Notes under the pieces: model-generated
Told to the model about the DNA's origin: nothing
The model's database searches: none
What the model saw: the letters and a program-made list of their open reading frames with translations, nothing else
Assembly: GCA_020080175.1 (NCBI GenBank)
Contig: JAGHQL010000238.1
Coordinates: 1 to 31,441 of the forward strand
DNA: 31,441 nt
Origin: Glutinoglossum americanum
Taxonomy: Eukaryota; Ascomycota; Geoglossomycetes; Geoglossales; Geoglossaceae
Reading direction: 5' to 3'
Shown: positions 1 through 9,819 of the stretch, one piece after another
Layout of the letters: each line of letters opens with the position of its first letter
How positions within the stretch are numbered: the first letter of the stretch is position 1
Position numbers and translations under genes: made by a program

Positions 1-62
1 CCGTTGACGTTTTTCTATCTCCCATACCGTCCCTGCAGGTCGGGCGGGGGCCCTCCCGCTCT

Positions 63-80
63 CCCCCCCCCCCCCCCCCC
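63..80. repeat. Poly-C homopolymer run (18 C)
   Basis: An uninterrupted run of 18 C lies about 95 bp beyond the stop codon of the NB-ARC/TPR gene, next to a C/G-rich imperfect palindrome at about 38-57. Its length is probably variable between strains and easily miscounted in an assembly. No function is inferred. Confidence 0.9.
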
Positions 81-174
81 GACTAGCGATAGGCTACTAA
101 GTCTCGCCAGCCGGGAATATGTTCCTTCCACAACATCTTAATGTGTCTTTTGAGGTTCTAGTAGGCTCATTTCC

Positions 175-3100
175 TCAGCCTCCCTGTATGCGTGTGCTTT
201 CCATGCTTTTAAAGTGTACAGCAAAGTCGAGATACCAGTCAGTGTCGAGAAACAATCCCTCACGCCTTTTCAGATCCTCCCAGTGACCGGCAGATCGGTT
301 CGGATTTGGCACATTCCCTCTGATTCTGAAACACGGCTGCTCCGGATTATTGGTGTCTTGGAGGGCTCCTTTGCCGGCACTTTTCTCTATACTCTCGGCG
401 ACCGGCAATTCGTATTCTACTCCGTACTTGCAGTAATATCGAGGGACTAATACGGGGCTGCTGTGCGAGACTGCCAAAGCCGCCCATAGTATTTGGACCC
501 TCCCTACCTCTTCATACCCTTTCGGGACTTGACGATTCACCTTCTCGGCCTCTTTGTATCTCTCTCGATCTTGAAGCACTAGAGCTAGGCAATCGGCGCT
601 CGTTAGTGTGTCGAGATGTGCCCCCCCTAGTGACCCCCTCCTTCTTTCCAATGCCAATCGGTGCATCTTCTCGGCCTCGTCAAACTTTTTTTCGTCTCGA
701 AGCAGCTCTGCCAAGTTATGAAGGCTAGTAAGCGTGTAAGGATGTACACTCCCTAGCACTTTCTCACTCCCTTCCAAAGCTCGTCGATGTGTCTCCTCGG
801 CTTCGCTGTGCTTTCCCCGGTGCCGCAGCACCTCTGCCAGGTTATGAAGACCAGTTAATGTGAAAGGGTGTTCTTCCCCCAGGACTTTCTCCGCCCCTTC
901 TAGTGCCTGACGGTGCACCTCCTCTGCCTCTTCATACAGTGCTTGGTCGCGAAGAACCTCCGCCAGATTGTGGAGGCTGACCAGCGTGTCAGGGTGTTCC
1001 GCCCCCAATGCCTCTATACTCCCTTTCAATGCTTGTCGATGCATTTTCTCGGCCTCCTCGAATTTCCCCTGCTGCTGAAGAACTAGTGCCAAGTTGCCGA
1101 GGCTAGCTAGGGTATCAGGGTGTTGGTTTCCCAGCACTTTCTCATGGCCTTTCAACGCTTTTCGGCTCATGTCCTCTGCCTCCTTGTGCCTTCCCTGGTC
1201 TTGAAGCACTGACGCCAAATTGCTGAAACTGACAAGCGTCTGGGGGTGATCTCCCCCAAACTGTTCTAGCCTCCCCTGAAGCGCTTGGAGGTTCATCACC
1301 TCCGCCGCTCTATACCTTCCCTGGTCATGTAGTACTGCCGCCAAGTTGCTGACGCTGACCAGAGTATCGGGGTGTTTAGGCCCCAGTATCTTTTCACGCA
1401 GGCGAAATGACATGTCCGCTTTTGTTTCTGCCCTTTCAAATTGGCCTCGGTTTCTGAAATACCAGGAGGCATTGAGAAGTATAGTAGCTCGTGCTTTTAG
1501 GTTGGCATTGGGATATTCTTCGCAACCGGAATGTAGGATAGCCTCTGCATGAGGCAGGTAAACCGCACAAGTCGCCCAATTTTTATACTCGCCGCTCGGA
1601 AGATACCTCGCCACTAGATCTAGCGCTAAGGATGCCTTTTTTACTCCCTCATCGCCTCTAGAGAGCCATATGCGAGTTGCTAGTTGAACCAAGCGATGCA
1701 TCCTGTAGTTGTCGCGATGATCATTTATGGCAATTAGGGAGAAAGCGTCCAACATTCCCACTGCCTTGCTAAAATCTAGCGTATCTTCCCCCTCATAAAC
1801 TAGCAGCGATTTTGGAATCTCTTGCCTGTCGAGGAAGCTCATTAAGGCTAAAATATCTGCAGCCCTAGGATTATGCTTTCGAATATAGTTGAATGAGATC
1901 ATCCAAGTAGTTACTATTGATTCCATGGGTCTCTCCTCCCTCCCGTGGTCGACAAATCCGTAACTCAGAAGCCGAGTTCTGGCAGAATCGCTATGTCGAT
2001 AGTGAGTAAGATACTGCGATATTGTTAAGCCTACTTCGGTCATAAACGCAGCCGCCTGGGATATTGCGAGAGGTAGATAATCCAATCCCTCTAATAGCTC
2101 AAATTGTTCCTCTTTTGTGCTCTTGTGCATAACCTTTTCGCCAAGGAGGTCTCGCGCTTCGATAGGGTCCATTCGTGGCACGCCGATTAGACTCCGAGGT
2201 GGCACAAGATTTACGCCAATACTCCGATCCCTAGTAGTATAGAGGATTGCTCCCTTTGGGCTTTGCGGTATGTACTCCGAGAGTGACTTTCCGTAGGAAT
2301 TCTTCTCCTTGAAGAACACATTGATATCGTCGACATTGTCGACCACCATTAGCCAAGTGCCCTTGTATTTAGTTTCTAGCCAATTCCGAACAAGTTGCAT
2401 CAGGTCTCCCTTCGGGTCTTCGCGCCCTGGTATTTCGTATTCGAAGGCAATCCGTCTGTACACTTCTTCGAACCTAGAAGTATTGGTGGCAAAGACCCAG
2501 AATACTGAACATTTCGGTGACTGCTCCAGGAATCTGTAGACATACTCCAATGCGATTTGCGACTTCCTAGTCCAAGTTAGCTACTACAATAGATGCATAA
2601 CTCACGCTATAGGGACGACTCTTACCCGATACCTCCAAGTCCATGCAAGGCGGCCTTTGGTTGGCCACGTGATTTCTGGGAGAGCTGTTCATCAAGCCAA
2701 TGTAGCAGCCATTCGCGTCCGACAAAATCTGGGTTTCGGGCAATAGGGAGGATTGCTATTATCTCGAAGTTAATTAATACTTGGAAGATATCACATTGGT
2801 CGGAGGTATGCCAGGACTGCTTACAATCCTTAGAGGTTAGATTGCGACCGACATTGCTGTTTGATCTTATAGCCTGCTGTAGTAAAATTTGTTCATTTTG
2901 ACACTTGATGGTGAGGGTTTGTTGTCTACCTAGATTTCAGCAACTGGCTTATATAGGTTGGGTATTTTCAACTTACGCCATTTTCACCTGGAGGTGGAGA
3001 CTTAAAGGCCCTAGAAGACTCTCAAGAGCTCTTTGTAGCCCTTCGACTTTTTTATCGGAACGAAGGGATTTCCAAGCTTTCCTTGCATATCTCCATTTAG

Positions 3101-3434
3101 ATATCTTATTATGGTCTTTATCGATGAGCGTGTCAAGAAGGTTGGATAGTTCTTTTGCCCTTTCTGCACAACGGGAGACAAGACCTCGTTCAAGCAATCC
3201 CTGTTCGGTATCTTGCAGGCCATCTAAGACCTTCAGTAGGTCGGATAAACAATTTGCCTGAGCCATCAGTTTCTTCGGGGCACCCGCGGTGGCAGAGTAT
3301 TCTTCGATGCGACAACATAACTTCATGCCGAAATCGATGAACTGCACCACATTTCCCGCCATTCCGAGAACTACTGCTACTGAGGAAGCTGACATAAGGA
3401 TAGAGATGAAAACGGAGGCTGAAATTTCAATCAT
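175..3434 (-). CDS. NLR-type receptor: fungal STAND N-terminal domain / NB-ARC / TPR, three exons
   Basis: Exons as read: 3434-2977, 2925-2626, 2566-175 (introns of 51 and 59 nt, GTAAGT and GTAAGA donors), 1049 aa. ATG 3434 is the first in-frame ATG after a stop. Residues 1-152 resemble the hydrophobic N-terminal domains of fungal STAND proteins (SesA/HeLo-like class; inferred). NB-ARC follows: entry motif NPDFVGRE, P-loop GLGGIGKS at about 248-255 split by intron 2, Walker B LMVVDNVDD at 325-333, TTRDRS near 362-368, LPLA at 417-420, and MHRLVQ at 542-547 in the MHD position. About eight TPRs of 42 residues follow (613-948), typified by HPDTL..NLA..L..QG...EAE. A tail of about 100 residues has no repeats. 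Family role: a nucleotide-operated switch with TPRs as sensor. Splicing restores a perfect P-loop in frame, so the model is strong; the tail and N-terminal class are less certain. Confidence 0.9.
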
Positions 3435-3949
3435 GCCTTGGAAGCCTATTTAAACAATGCGGCTCAGAGTAGGCAGTAGTTGTTATTCCGGAATGCGGCC
3501 CGGTAAGGACGTGTCCTAAAGTCCTGGAGCCTCGTGTGATTTCGAACGGAATGATAGCGCAACACACCCCCGCAAGAAAAAACGAACCCAAAATTTCCAG
3601 ATGTATTAAAAGGAATTAGAGGGAAATAAGAGTTAGAGACGGATTTTGGGAATTGATTCGGCGGGCACCAGCAGCACGGGATCATTGGTGTTTCTTGGGC
3701 CACATCCCGCGTGACGTGGCATGACTAACCACCCGTTCTTTGTGATAATAAGCTTGACTAGCCTTGTTGACAACACTTGATGGGAGGCGTGGGGATCGCG
3801 TTCAGTCTAGTCTTCGTAAGGACACGCTGGACGAAGGCGGAGTGACCTTTCTAAGACGATAATTTATCGTGGCTAAACCCTCCGATAATATCTTGGCAGT
3901 GCGCGGCATCAGCTCGCTCGGCATAGAAAACTATGCAAAAGGACTAATT

Positions 3950-4062
3950 AAAAAAAAGTTTGAGGTTGCTCTCTGCTGGGGAATCGAACCCCAGTCTCCC
4001 GCGCTTATCACATGATTAGGCATTTTCGTGTCAGCCAGCGTCTCAACTTGGCGGTTCTTCCT
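3950..4062 (-). pseudogene. tRNA-like Pol III remnant (box A, box B, T8 terminator)
   Basis: On the minus strand there is a perfect box B, GGTTCGATTCC (3990-3980), within a good T-arm (TGGGG, loop TTCGATT, CCCCA). A box A-like GCCAAGTTGAGACGC lies upstream at about 4052-4038. A run of eight T (3957-3950) follows the T-arm and would act as a Pol III terminator. The 3' acceptor strand GCAGAGA has no complementary partner at the expected 5' position, and the anticodon arm does not close without assuming an insertion of about 20 nt. A decayed tRNA or a tRNA-derived SINE head fits better than a working tRNA. The anticodon cannot be assigned. Confidence 0.4.
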
Positions 4063-4104
4063 CCAATAAGGAAGCCATACTAGTGCTTGGGGAGGGTAGA
4101 GGTA

Positions 4105-4253
4105 TGGGTGCTGTGGAGGTGATTTCTATGCCGTGGAAGTGGTAGTTTATTAGATAGTTATTAGTCATTCTCTTGGCAGAGGCGGCTTACCTACCGCGCC
4201 CACGACCTGCTTTCTACCTGCCAGACGAACCTTTACCTCCACAGTGCCCAACC
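4105..4253. repeat. Inverted-repeat pair, possible MITE-like DNA transposon remnant
   Basis: The motif TGGGTGCTGTGGAGGT near 4105-4120 is mirrored by ACCTCCACAGTGCCCA near 4235-4250 with about two mismatches, enclosing about 115 bp with no coding capacity. The right arm continues inward into sequence rich in short G/C motifs. This size and layout suit a small non-autonomous DNA transposon, but I see no clear target-site duplication, so the assignment is tentative. Confidence 0.35.
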
Positions 4254-4357
4254 AAAATTCTCCAATTTACTGGTAAAACTGAAAGACTAAGCATTTTGCT
4301 CAAAATATGAGCGTCAACTTTTTGTTGATGTGAGCCCGATGGGGTGTTGCTCCAACG

Positions 4358-4457
4358 GAGGGGGGGCAGAGGTTTATTTTTTGCCTACCAAATAATCCCT
4401 ACACTACCTGTGCTCACCTGCAAAAATGAGGGGGTGGGCAGAGGCTTTCGTCTGCCC
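4358..4457. repeat. G-run/GGGCAGAGG direct repeat and short hairpin
   Basis: Two G-rich stretches share the form GAGGGGG..GGGCAGAGG(T/C)TTT, at 4358-4375 and 4428-4448. The second forms a 7-bp hairpin, GGGCAGA/TCTGCCC (4436-4456). Poly-G followed by GCAGAGG is reminiscent of the subterminal regions of hAT-family DNA transposons; this is resemblance only, with no transposase nearby. Confidence 0.3.
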
Positions 4458-4990
4458 CAAGTACAATAGTTGCGAGGCCAAGGTTGATGGCGGAGATTCG
4501 CGGGGCGCATCAAGCTTGGACCATGGACTCGTTATAGATATTTCAAATAGGTAATTACCCGGATACAACTATTTTTGATTTTTATTGCTTAGAATACCAT
4601 ATTTTTAGCAAATAACTCTACCCATCAACTGAACTTTTACCCCCTTAGTATGCAAATCCATTACTTGGGCGGAGTGGTATTGCATTCTTGATTCTATTAC
4701 CTTGTTTGCGTTCTTCAATTAGAGGATAAGAACCGCCGGGAGATTGCTCGCCCTCGTAAGAATCTAATTAATATAATTCTATGCTTTCTGCTCTACAAGG
4801 CCTAGCGCTGCTCATATAACAATAGGTTAGCCATAGCTACCTCGGTGGCTTCCAATAATCCGGTAGCGTCCAGACCCATCGTGGTATAGGACGCAAAACA
4901 CGACAAAAGCGCCTCTTCGCATCTGAATAGTACCGCGGTGTAACCCAAGGAGTAATCCACTGCAAAGGCCTGAAGCGTCAGTGCTCTCGA

Positions 4991-6274
4991 TTAGGATTCG
5001 TCCCCATGACAATCTGTCAGCCATATCGGCGCTCCTTTCAACGTCTCGTCGTTAAGCCATTCCGGCAGCGGCTTCCCCACATTGTTTTTATACTGCCACC
5101 ACTTGCACACCCCCGCAATCGCAGCCGCCAACACCGCTCGCAGAATTGGTTTCAGCTGGTTGCTCCGTTCTTCATCTAGGGGAGCAATGCTGAACTCGTT
5201 GAACAGCCTCAACGAAAAAACGCATTGTTCCGCTGTAAGCGCCTGTGTGAACTGTGCCCCGCTTCGGCCTTCACAGTCTTGAAAAGGAGTGGTGTAGAGG
5301 ATAGTGGCAATTCCACTCCCAGTCCGAGACGTGATCATTTCGTCAATAGCGTTGGCAGCGATGCTGCAAAGTTTGGCTGCTTCCGAGGACGGGGCGAACG
5401 AGGGCGTAATGGCTTTGTTTATGGTGCTGAGGACACGGCTACACGCATCACCGTATATTGGCGCAACTCTAGCGTTGTATAGCTCTGCTGGCTCATGTGT
5501 GCTTAATCCAATAGCAATGACCCAGCCTCCTCGATACATGTCGCGTTCTGTGCGTATGGGGTGTGCGATAGTGACGCCAGAGTGCGTCGTAATGTGCTGC
5601 CGGTAAAAAGGGGGGTAGCCCATCGCGATATGGCGAACATCAGCTTTGGTTAAACCTTGGAGGTTTGGGTTAACGAGTGGGGATTGAGGGTTCAGCGGCC
5701 CGCATAGGTGCCCAATGAAATGCGTTTCGGCACCATGTTTTTCTTGGACGCGATGAAATACACCGCTGAATGTGCCATATTGGAATGCGAAGGCATTGTC
5801 CCAGACGTGGTTTGATGACAAGGGCAAGGTATGCCACACACCTGTGCTTCTTGGTGCCGTAAGGACAATAAAGGCAAGAAGAGTATCAACATCTGTTCGT
5901 AGATAGTTTGCGACAATGGAGAGGTATTGCGGCCGTGGGACTTTTCTTCTCCCACCTCCTCTCCAGGCAGTATTGAAAGCTCTTGTGAAGGTTGATTCAT
6001 AGCACCTCGTAGTGGGATTATGCCGCCGCGAACTTGTGACATCAGGGGGTGGGATTGGGCCAGTGTCTGGGATACAGCAATTTCCCTGACACGAATGGAG
6101 GGGTTCGAGAGCTAGGTCATCCCAGCAAAGGGCATCACAGTGAGCCTTGTCCTTGAATATAAGGAAGTAAAGCCAACGGAAAAAGAGAGCAGCGTTCTGC
6201 GCGGCGACTGGAGATAGAACCAAGGGAATGGTGCAAAGCGCAACTATAACGGCTGCTTTGGCCCAGTCTACCAT
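4991..6274 (-). CDS. Unrecognised protein with N-terminal signal peptide or membrane anchor, 427 aa
   Basis: Intronless frame from ATG 6274 to TAA 4991. Residues 7-26 form a hydrophobic stretch ending in SPVAAQ, which looks like a signal peptide or signal anchor. A second hydrophobic patch (AALFFRWLYFLIF) follows at once, so the N-terminus may stay in the membrane. After a Cys-rich segment (about 46-68, several C and CxxC-like spacings) and a proline-rich linker, the remainder is soluble-looking with no domain I recognise. An AVLAAAIAG helix lies near the C-terminus. It is transcribed divergently from the membrane ankyrin gene with 311 bp between start codons, so the two may share a promoter. 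The product likely enters the secretory pathway; function unknown. Confidence 0.7.
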   Translation of the reverse strand: MVDWAKAAVIVALCTIPLVLSPVAAQNAALFFRWLYFLIFKDKAHCDALCWDDLALEPLHSCQGNCCIPDTGPIPPPDVTSSRRHNPTTRCYESTFTRAFNTAWRGGGRRKVPRPQYLSIVANYLRTDVDTLLAFIVLTAPRSTGVWHTLPLSSNHVWDNAFAFQYGTFSGVFHRVQEKHGAETHFIGHLCGPLNPQSPLVNPNLQGLTKADVRHIAMGYPPFYRQHITTHSGVTIAHPIRTERDMYRGGWVIAIGLSTHEPAELYNARVAPIYGDACSRVLSTINKAITPSFAPSSEAAKLCSIAANAIDEMITSRTGSGIATILYTTPFQDCEGRSGAQFTQALTAEQCVFSLRLFNEFSIAPLDEERSNQLKPILRAVLAAAIAGVCKWWQYKNNVGKPLPEWLNDETLKGAPIWLTDCHGDES

Positions 6275-6585
6275 AGTAGGATACCGGCCACCGGAAAGTT
6301 TGAAAAATTGGAAGTCTATCCTCGGGGATGTTTTGGGCTCAACCGGCCGTTGGCGGCTCGGCGGTGAGTGCGGGGTTTTGGTTTCTCGCCAATAGCTGGC
6401 TGTCGCTCCATGTTACACAAAGTCGGGAGTTTTCGCCAGGCGACTGGATTCTGGGGATTCAAATGCAGGAATCCACAGTAAACACCTAGAGACTGACAAA
6501 TAACCGTCCCCACCTATAGCTATGATAGCAAACCTCTTGCAAGTCGATAGCACAATCTATCAAGAAGGCTTGATAATCTGGCGAA
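6275..6585. promoter_or_regulatory. Divergent intergenic region (shared promoter) between membrane genes
   Basis: The 311 bp separate two opposite start codons (6274 minus, 6586 plus). The sequence just before 6586 is AT-rich. No standard TATA box or named operator is evident. A shared bidirectional promoter is inferred from geometry alone. Confidence 0.5.
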
Positions 6586-9354
6586 ATGTCCTCCGTTCCC
6601 TGGTTCGGAGCTCATCCTCTCTCGGTCGCATCGTATAACCGGCTACTTAGGAGACTGCATTGGTGTTTAAAACGCAATACCACAATTCCTGGGACCTGCG
6701 CTCTTGGGGCGGCTCAGGCAGTAGCCCGAGCTAGCGCTAGCCTGGGTGAAGTAGGCGCTGAGGGATGGACCGCCCTCCACGCCGCCTTAGCAACTGGTTC
6801 GGAGGACACAGTTCGACGGCTCCTGGAATCTGGTGTGGATGTATGTTCGGCGAGGTTGCCTTCACCAAACTTTCTGTTCGATCTGCTATACCTGCTGGCG
6901 CGGATTTTGTGGGTTATTTCAATATGCACTGTTGCTATCCCCGTTGCTCCTCGAGTCCTCTTCTGGAATGCCGATGGGGATCTCAACCTAGAGATCACGG
7001 CACACACACCATTCTCCACCCTTTGCCTCTCCCTATCGTGTGCCGTCATTTTCTACATATCGTCGTACATTTATTATTCAGGGACTCCAATCACGCCTTC
7101 ACTCGCTCAGGCCGCAATACAGTTCAACTGGGATTCGGAGTTCTCTATAGTCCTCCTTATCGACGCCGGACTAGACCTTGATGAGCAAGACAAACTCCTG
7201 CTCTGGACGCACGCAGCCAGGAAAGGCTATACGGGAATTGCTCAGCGCCTCTTGCAGCAAGGTTGGGCCGTCGACCATATCATCTCGGAACCTGAGTCCT
7301 TCGAGCACCCACCGCCGTTAATGACTTCCCTACACCGGGCATGCGGCGCATCACACAAAGACCTAGTACAGCTTCTCCTGAGCCATGGCGCATGTCCGAC
7401 GGCTCGAGACAGTTTCGGGCGGACACCACTGCTCCTAGCCGCTCAGCGGTGGTACTCGAGGTTTGGGTGCCAGATTGTGGACTCGGATGCCATCATCGCA
7501 TGTCTTCTTTCTACCAAAGCCATCAATAGCATCAACAGCATTCAGCCCGGAGAGCAGACACGGCTAAGCAGTCCGAGGTCGCCGCTGGCTTGCGCGGCGT
7601 TTGTGCAACGAATAAGCGCGGTCCGCCTTTTGCTGGCGAAGGGTGCGGATCCGGATTTAGCAGACATGTCGGGTATCACAGCACTACACCAGGCATCGGT
7701 AGTAGTCTGCAAAGACGATGCGGTCAGCCTGCTGGACGAGCTGCTGAAGTACGGCGCAAATGTCAATGCCATTACTGCCGAAGGCTGGACTGCCCTTGGC
7801 TTTGTTGCACAGAACGGAATGTCCCCTGCTGCAGCGAACCGCCTCCTTAAGGCAGGCGCCCATGTGCATATCGGCGGTGGGCCAATGGGTAGCCCGCTGC
7901 AAGTCGCAGGTCGTTACGACATCTGCAACGACCTAATCCTCAGATGTCTTCTGGAAGCTGGTGCCGAGGTTAATGGGATTGGCGGGGAGTATGGCACGGC
8001 ACTCCAAGCTGCACTGCAGAGTTCAAATGGGGGGCATGAGACGTTAGTTCTCAACTCTGCGTGTGTTCTACTCGAATATAATGCGGATGTAAACCTTACA
8101 CCTGAGGGTCAAGTGAGCCCGCTTACGGCAGCCGCAATGAGGAATTTTGTGGAGGTTGTGCGCCTCCTCTTACGCCATGGGGCAAGGGTTGAAAACGGGG
8201 TACTGGATCTTGATAAGAGATCGGGTAATCGAGGAGTCGTCCCAACCTCGCCCTTGAGCTACGTTCCCGCCTACTACCCGGAAATATTTAAACTCCTCCT
8301 CGCACACGGCGCTCTCGCGCAATGCGAAAGGGTTGCACCCATAGGACCCACAGGGATGACAGTGCTCGAGGCTGCGTGCATGGGGATAGGGGCGAGATGT
8401 CTTACTACAGCTGCTCTATTGATCGAAGCTGGCGCGGACGTCAATAGCACGGGCTCGTACGGCGCTTCGCCGCTCCATCGGGCCGCGTATTGCTGCAGCG
8501 CGGGCCATATCTCGCTTCTCTGTTCGAAAGGCGCAGACGCCACCGCCTATTTTCCTGCTTATGGGACACCGTTTCATTCTTTCTGCAAGGGATTCAAACG
8601 CAATGGACGCGGTATGCAGGAGGAGGAAGTCGACACCATCCTCGACGCGCTCCTTCAGGGTAGCGGAACCTATGCTATCGAGCTCGTGGATAGTGATGGC
8701 GCAACTCCATTACACCTGCTCGCTGCATCTGCGGATGAAACGCGCTCAATATACAATGCTGCGTGGCATACCTCCGAAGACTCGCTGTCGCTCAGCATCA
8801 AGCCAATAACGCGGTTACTGGGCTCTCTTGGGTCCAGACAACATCTAATTCAGGCGCAGGACCATCGAGGTCGCACCCCATTTCACATCGCCGCGGCGAG
8901 CGGGGATCGAGATATCCTAAAGTTATTCCATTCGCATAGCCTGAATTTTAGCGAATCTAACGTCTACCCTTTCGAGAGGGACTCAAGGGAGAATGCAGTG
9001 GTTGTATCGGCGCAGGATGAGGATGGTTGGACGGCTCTACACCACGCTGCAGCTAACGGCCGCGATCTGGCGTGCCGATTCCTGTTGGATGAGGCGTATG
9101 CGGATTCTGGGATCTTGGACAATGATGGTAGAACCGCCGCACAGATTGCAAGGCAGAATGGGCACGTAGATATTGCTCGCTATATCTCAGACTTTGGCAC
9201 AGTTGAGGCTGAAGGGGAGAACGAGGGTGCAAAGATCGCTGACGGAAACCAAGAGCAGGAGAGGCATGTTCCACGGGTGGAACTGGGCTCCTTGCAGGTG
9301 ATATACTGTGTTGGCGTTGCGATAGTAGCTCTTTTCATCTTTTCAAATGCCTAA
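6586..9354 (+). CDS. Ankyrin-repeat membrane protein, 922 aa, with C-terminal anchor
   Basis: One uninterrupted frame from ATG to TAA. The first ankyrin unit (GWTALHAALATGSE, about 60-86) is followed by two predicted membrane segments, about 97-121 and 143-164. About a dozen divergent ankyrin units follow (for example TSLHRACGASHKD, SPLACAAFVQR, TALHQAS, SPLHRAAYCC, TPFHIAAASGD, TALHHAAANGRD), many with LLL..GA and ADVN signatures. After a charged stretch (EAEGENEGAKIADGNQEQE) the protein ends in a hydrophobic segment of about 20 residues (IYCVGVAIVALFIF), which looks like a tail anchor. Ankyrin repeats bind proteins; no catalytic domain is seen. Unlike the SesB receptor, these repeats are divergent. 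It pairs head-to-head with the anchored protein upstream. Topology is predicted by eye. Confidence 0.85.
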   Translation: MSSVPWFGAHPLSVASYNRLLRRLHWCLKRNTTIPGTCALGAAQAVARASASLGEVGAEGWTALHAALATGSEDTVRRLLESGVDVCSARLPSPNFLFDLLYLLARILWVISICTVAIPVAPRVLFWNADGDLNLEITAHTPFSTLCLSLSCAVIFYISSYIYYSGTPITPSLAQAAIQFNWDSEFSIVLLIDAGLDLDEQDKLLLWTHAARKGYTGIAQRLLQQGWAVDHIISEPESFEHPPPLMTSLHRACGASHKDLVQLLLSHGACPTARDSFGRTPLLLAAQRWYSRFGCQIVDSDAIIACLLSTKAINSINSIQPGEQTRLSSPRSPLACAAFVQRISAVRLLLAKGADPDLADMSGITALHQASVVVCKDDAVSLLDELLKYGANVNAITAEGWTALGFVAQNGMSPAAANRLLKAGAHVHIGGGPMGSPLQVAGRYDICNDLILRCLLEAGAEVNGIGGEYGTALQAALQSSNGGHETLVLNSACVLLEYNADVNLTPEGQVSPLTAAAMRNFVEVVRLLLRHGARVENGVLDLDKRSGNRGVVPTSPLSYVPAYYPEIFKLLLAHGALAQCERVAPIGPTGMTVLEAACMGIGARCLTTAALLIEAGADVNSTGSYGASPLHRAAYCCSAGHISLLCSKGADATAYFPAYGTPFHSFCKGFKRNGRGMQEEEVDTILDALLQGSGTYAIELVDSDGATPLHLLAASADETRSIYNAAWHTSEDSLSLSIKPITRLLGSLGSRQHLIQAQDHRGRTPFHIAAASGDRDILKLFHSHSLNFSESNVYPFERDSRENAVVVSAQDEDGWTALHHAAANGRDLACRFLLDEAYADSGILDNDGRTAAQIARQNGHVDIARYISDFGTVEAEGENEGAKIADGNQEQERHVPRVELGSLQVIYCVGVAIVALFIFSNA

Positions 9355-9819
9355 GTGTCAGGGTAGTCCGAACAGAGTTGGGTGACTTGACAATAGCTAT
9401 AAAGCCGGATCTCGTGGGGTCTTGCATTAATCAAAGTGGTAGGAGATAACAAGAGTCAACGCTCGCAAATGGGTTATGGGAACTGGCACTGAATGAAATT
9501 AAATTAAATTAATTAGAACTATTAACCGGCAAACCCGAAGGTTTCTTGTTTAATACGCATCGCGAAGCTTCGAGTAGGTGCAGCGCACGTGACATTTTAT
9601 GCATAATTTCATCTTGCCGACTTTATACACAGGCTACCCCACATATCAGGCTTCAACTCTCGCGGTTCCGATCATGGTTGCCTTGGATCTAACCACAGAA
9701 TATCCACCATATCACTACATCTACCCTATGCGGATCACATAGGGCCTAAAGAAATTAGATCTTCCCCCAGCCTCAAGGACAACAAGCGCAACCTTCAGAA
9801 TCCCCAACATCCCTTCAAC
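9355..9819 (+). promoter_or_regulatory. Intergenic region upstream of the UCH gene
   Basis: The 3' flank of the ankyrin gene and the presumed promoter of the hydrolase. A CACGTG E-box palindrome lies at about 9587. The last 60 bp before ATG 9820 are C/A-rich and resemble a fungal 5' leader. No gene is seen here. Confidence 0.45.

Larger units (their letters stand above)
3435..4990. other. Gene-free interval with Pol III and inverted-repeat remnants
   Basis: There is no convincing protein-coding frame. The left part is the upstream region of the NB-ARC/TPR gene. The middle holds the tRNA-like remnant and inverted repeats listed separately. The part from about 4540 to 4820 is AT-rich and featureless. 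A 79-residue minus frame at 3464-3703 shows no domain and lies in the presumed promoter. Confidence 0.6.
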
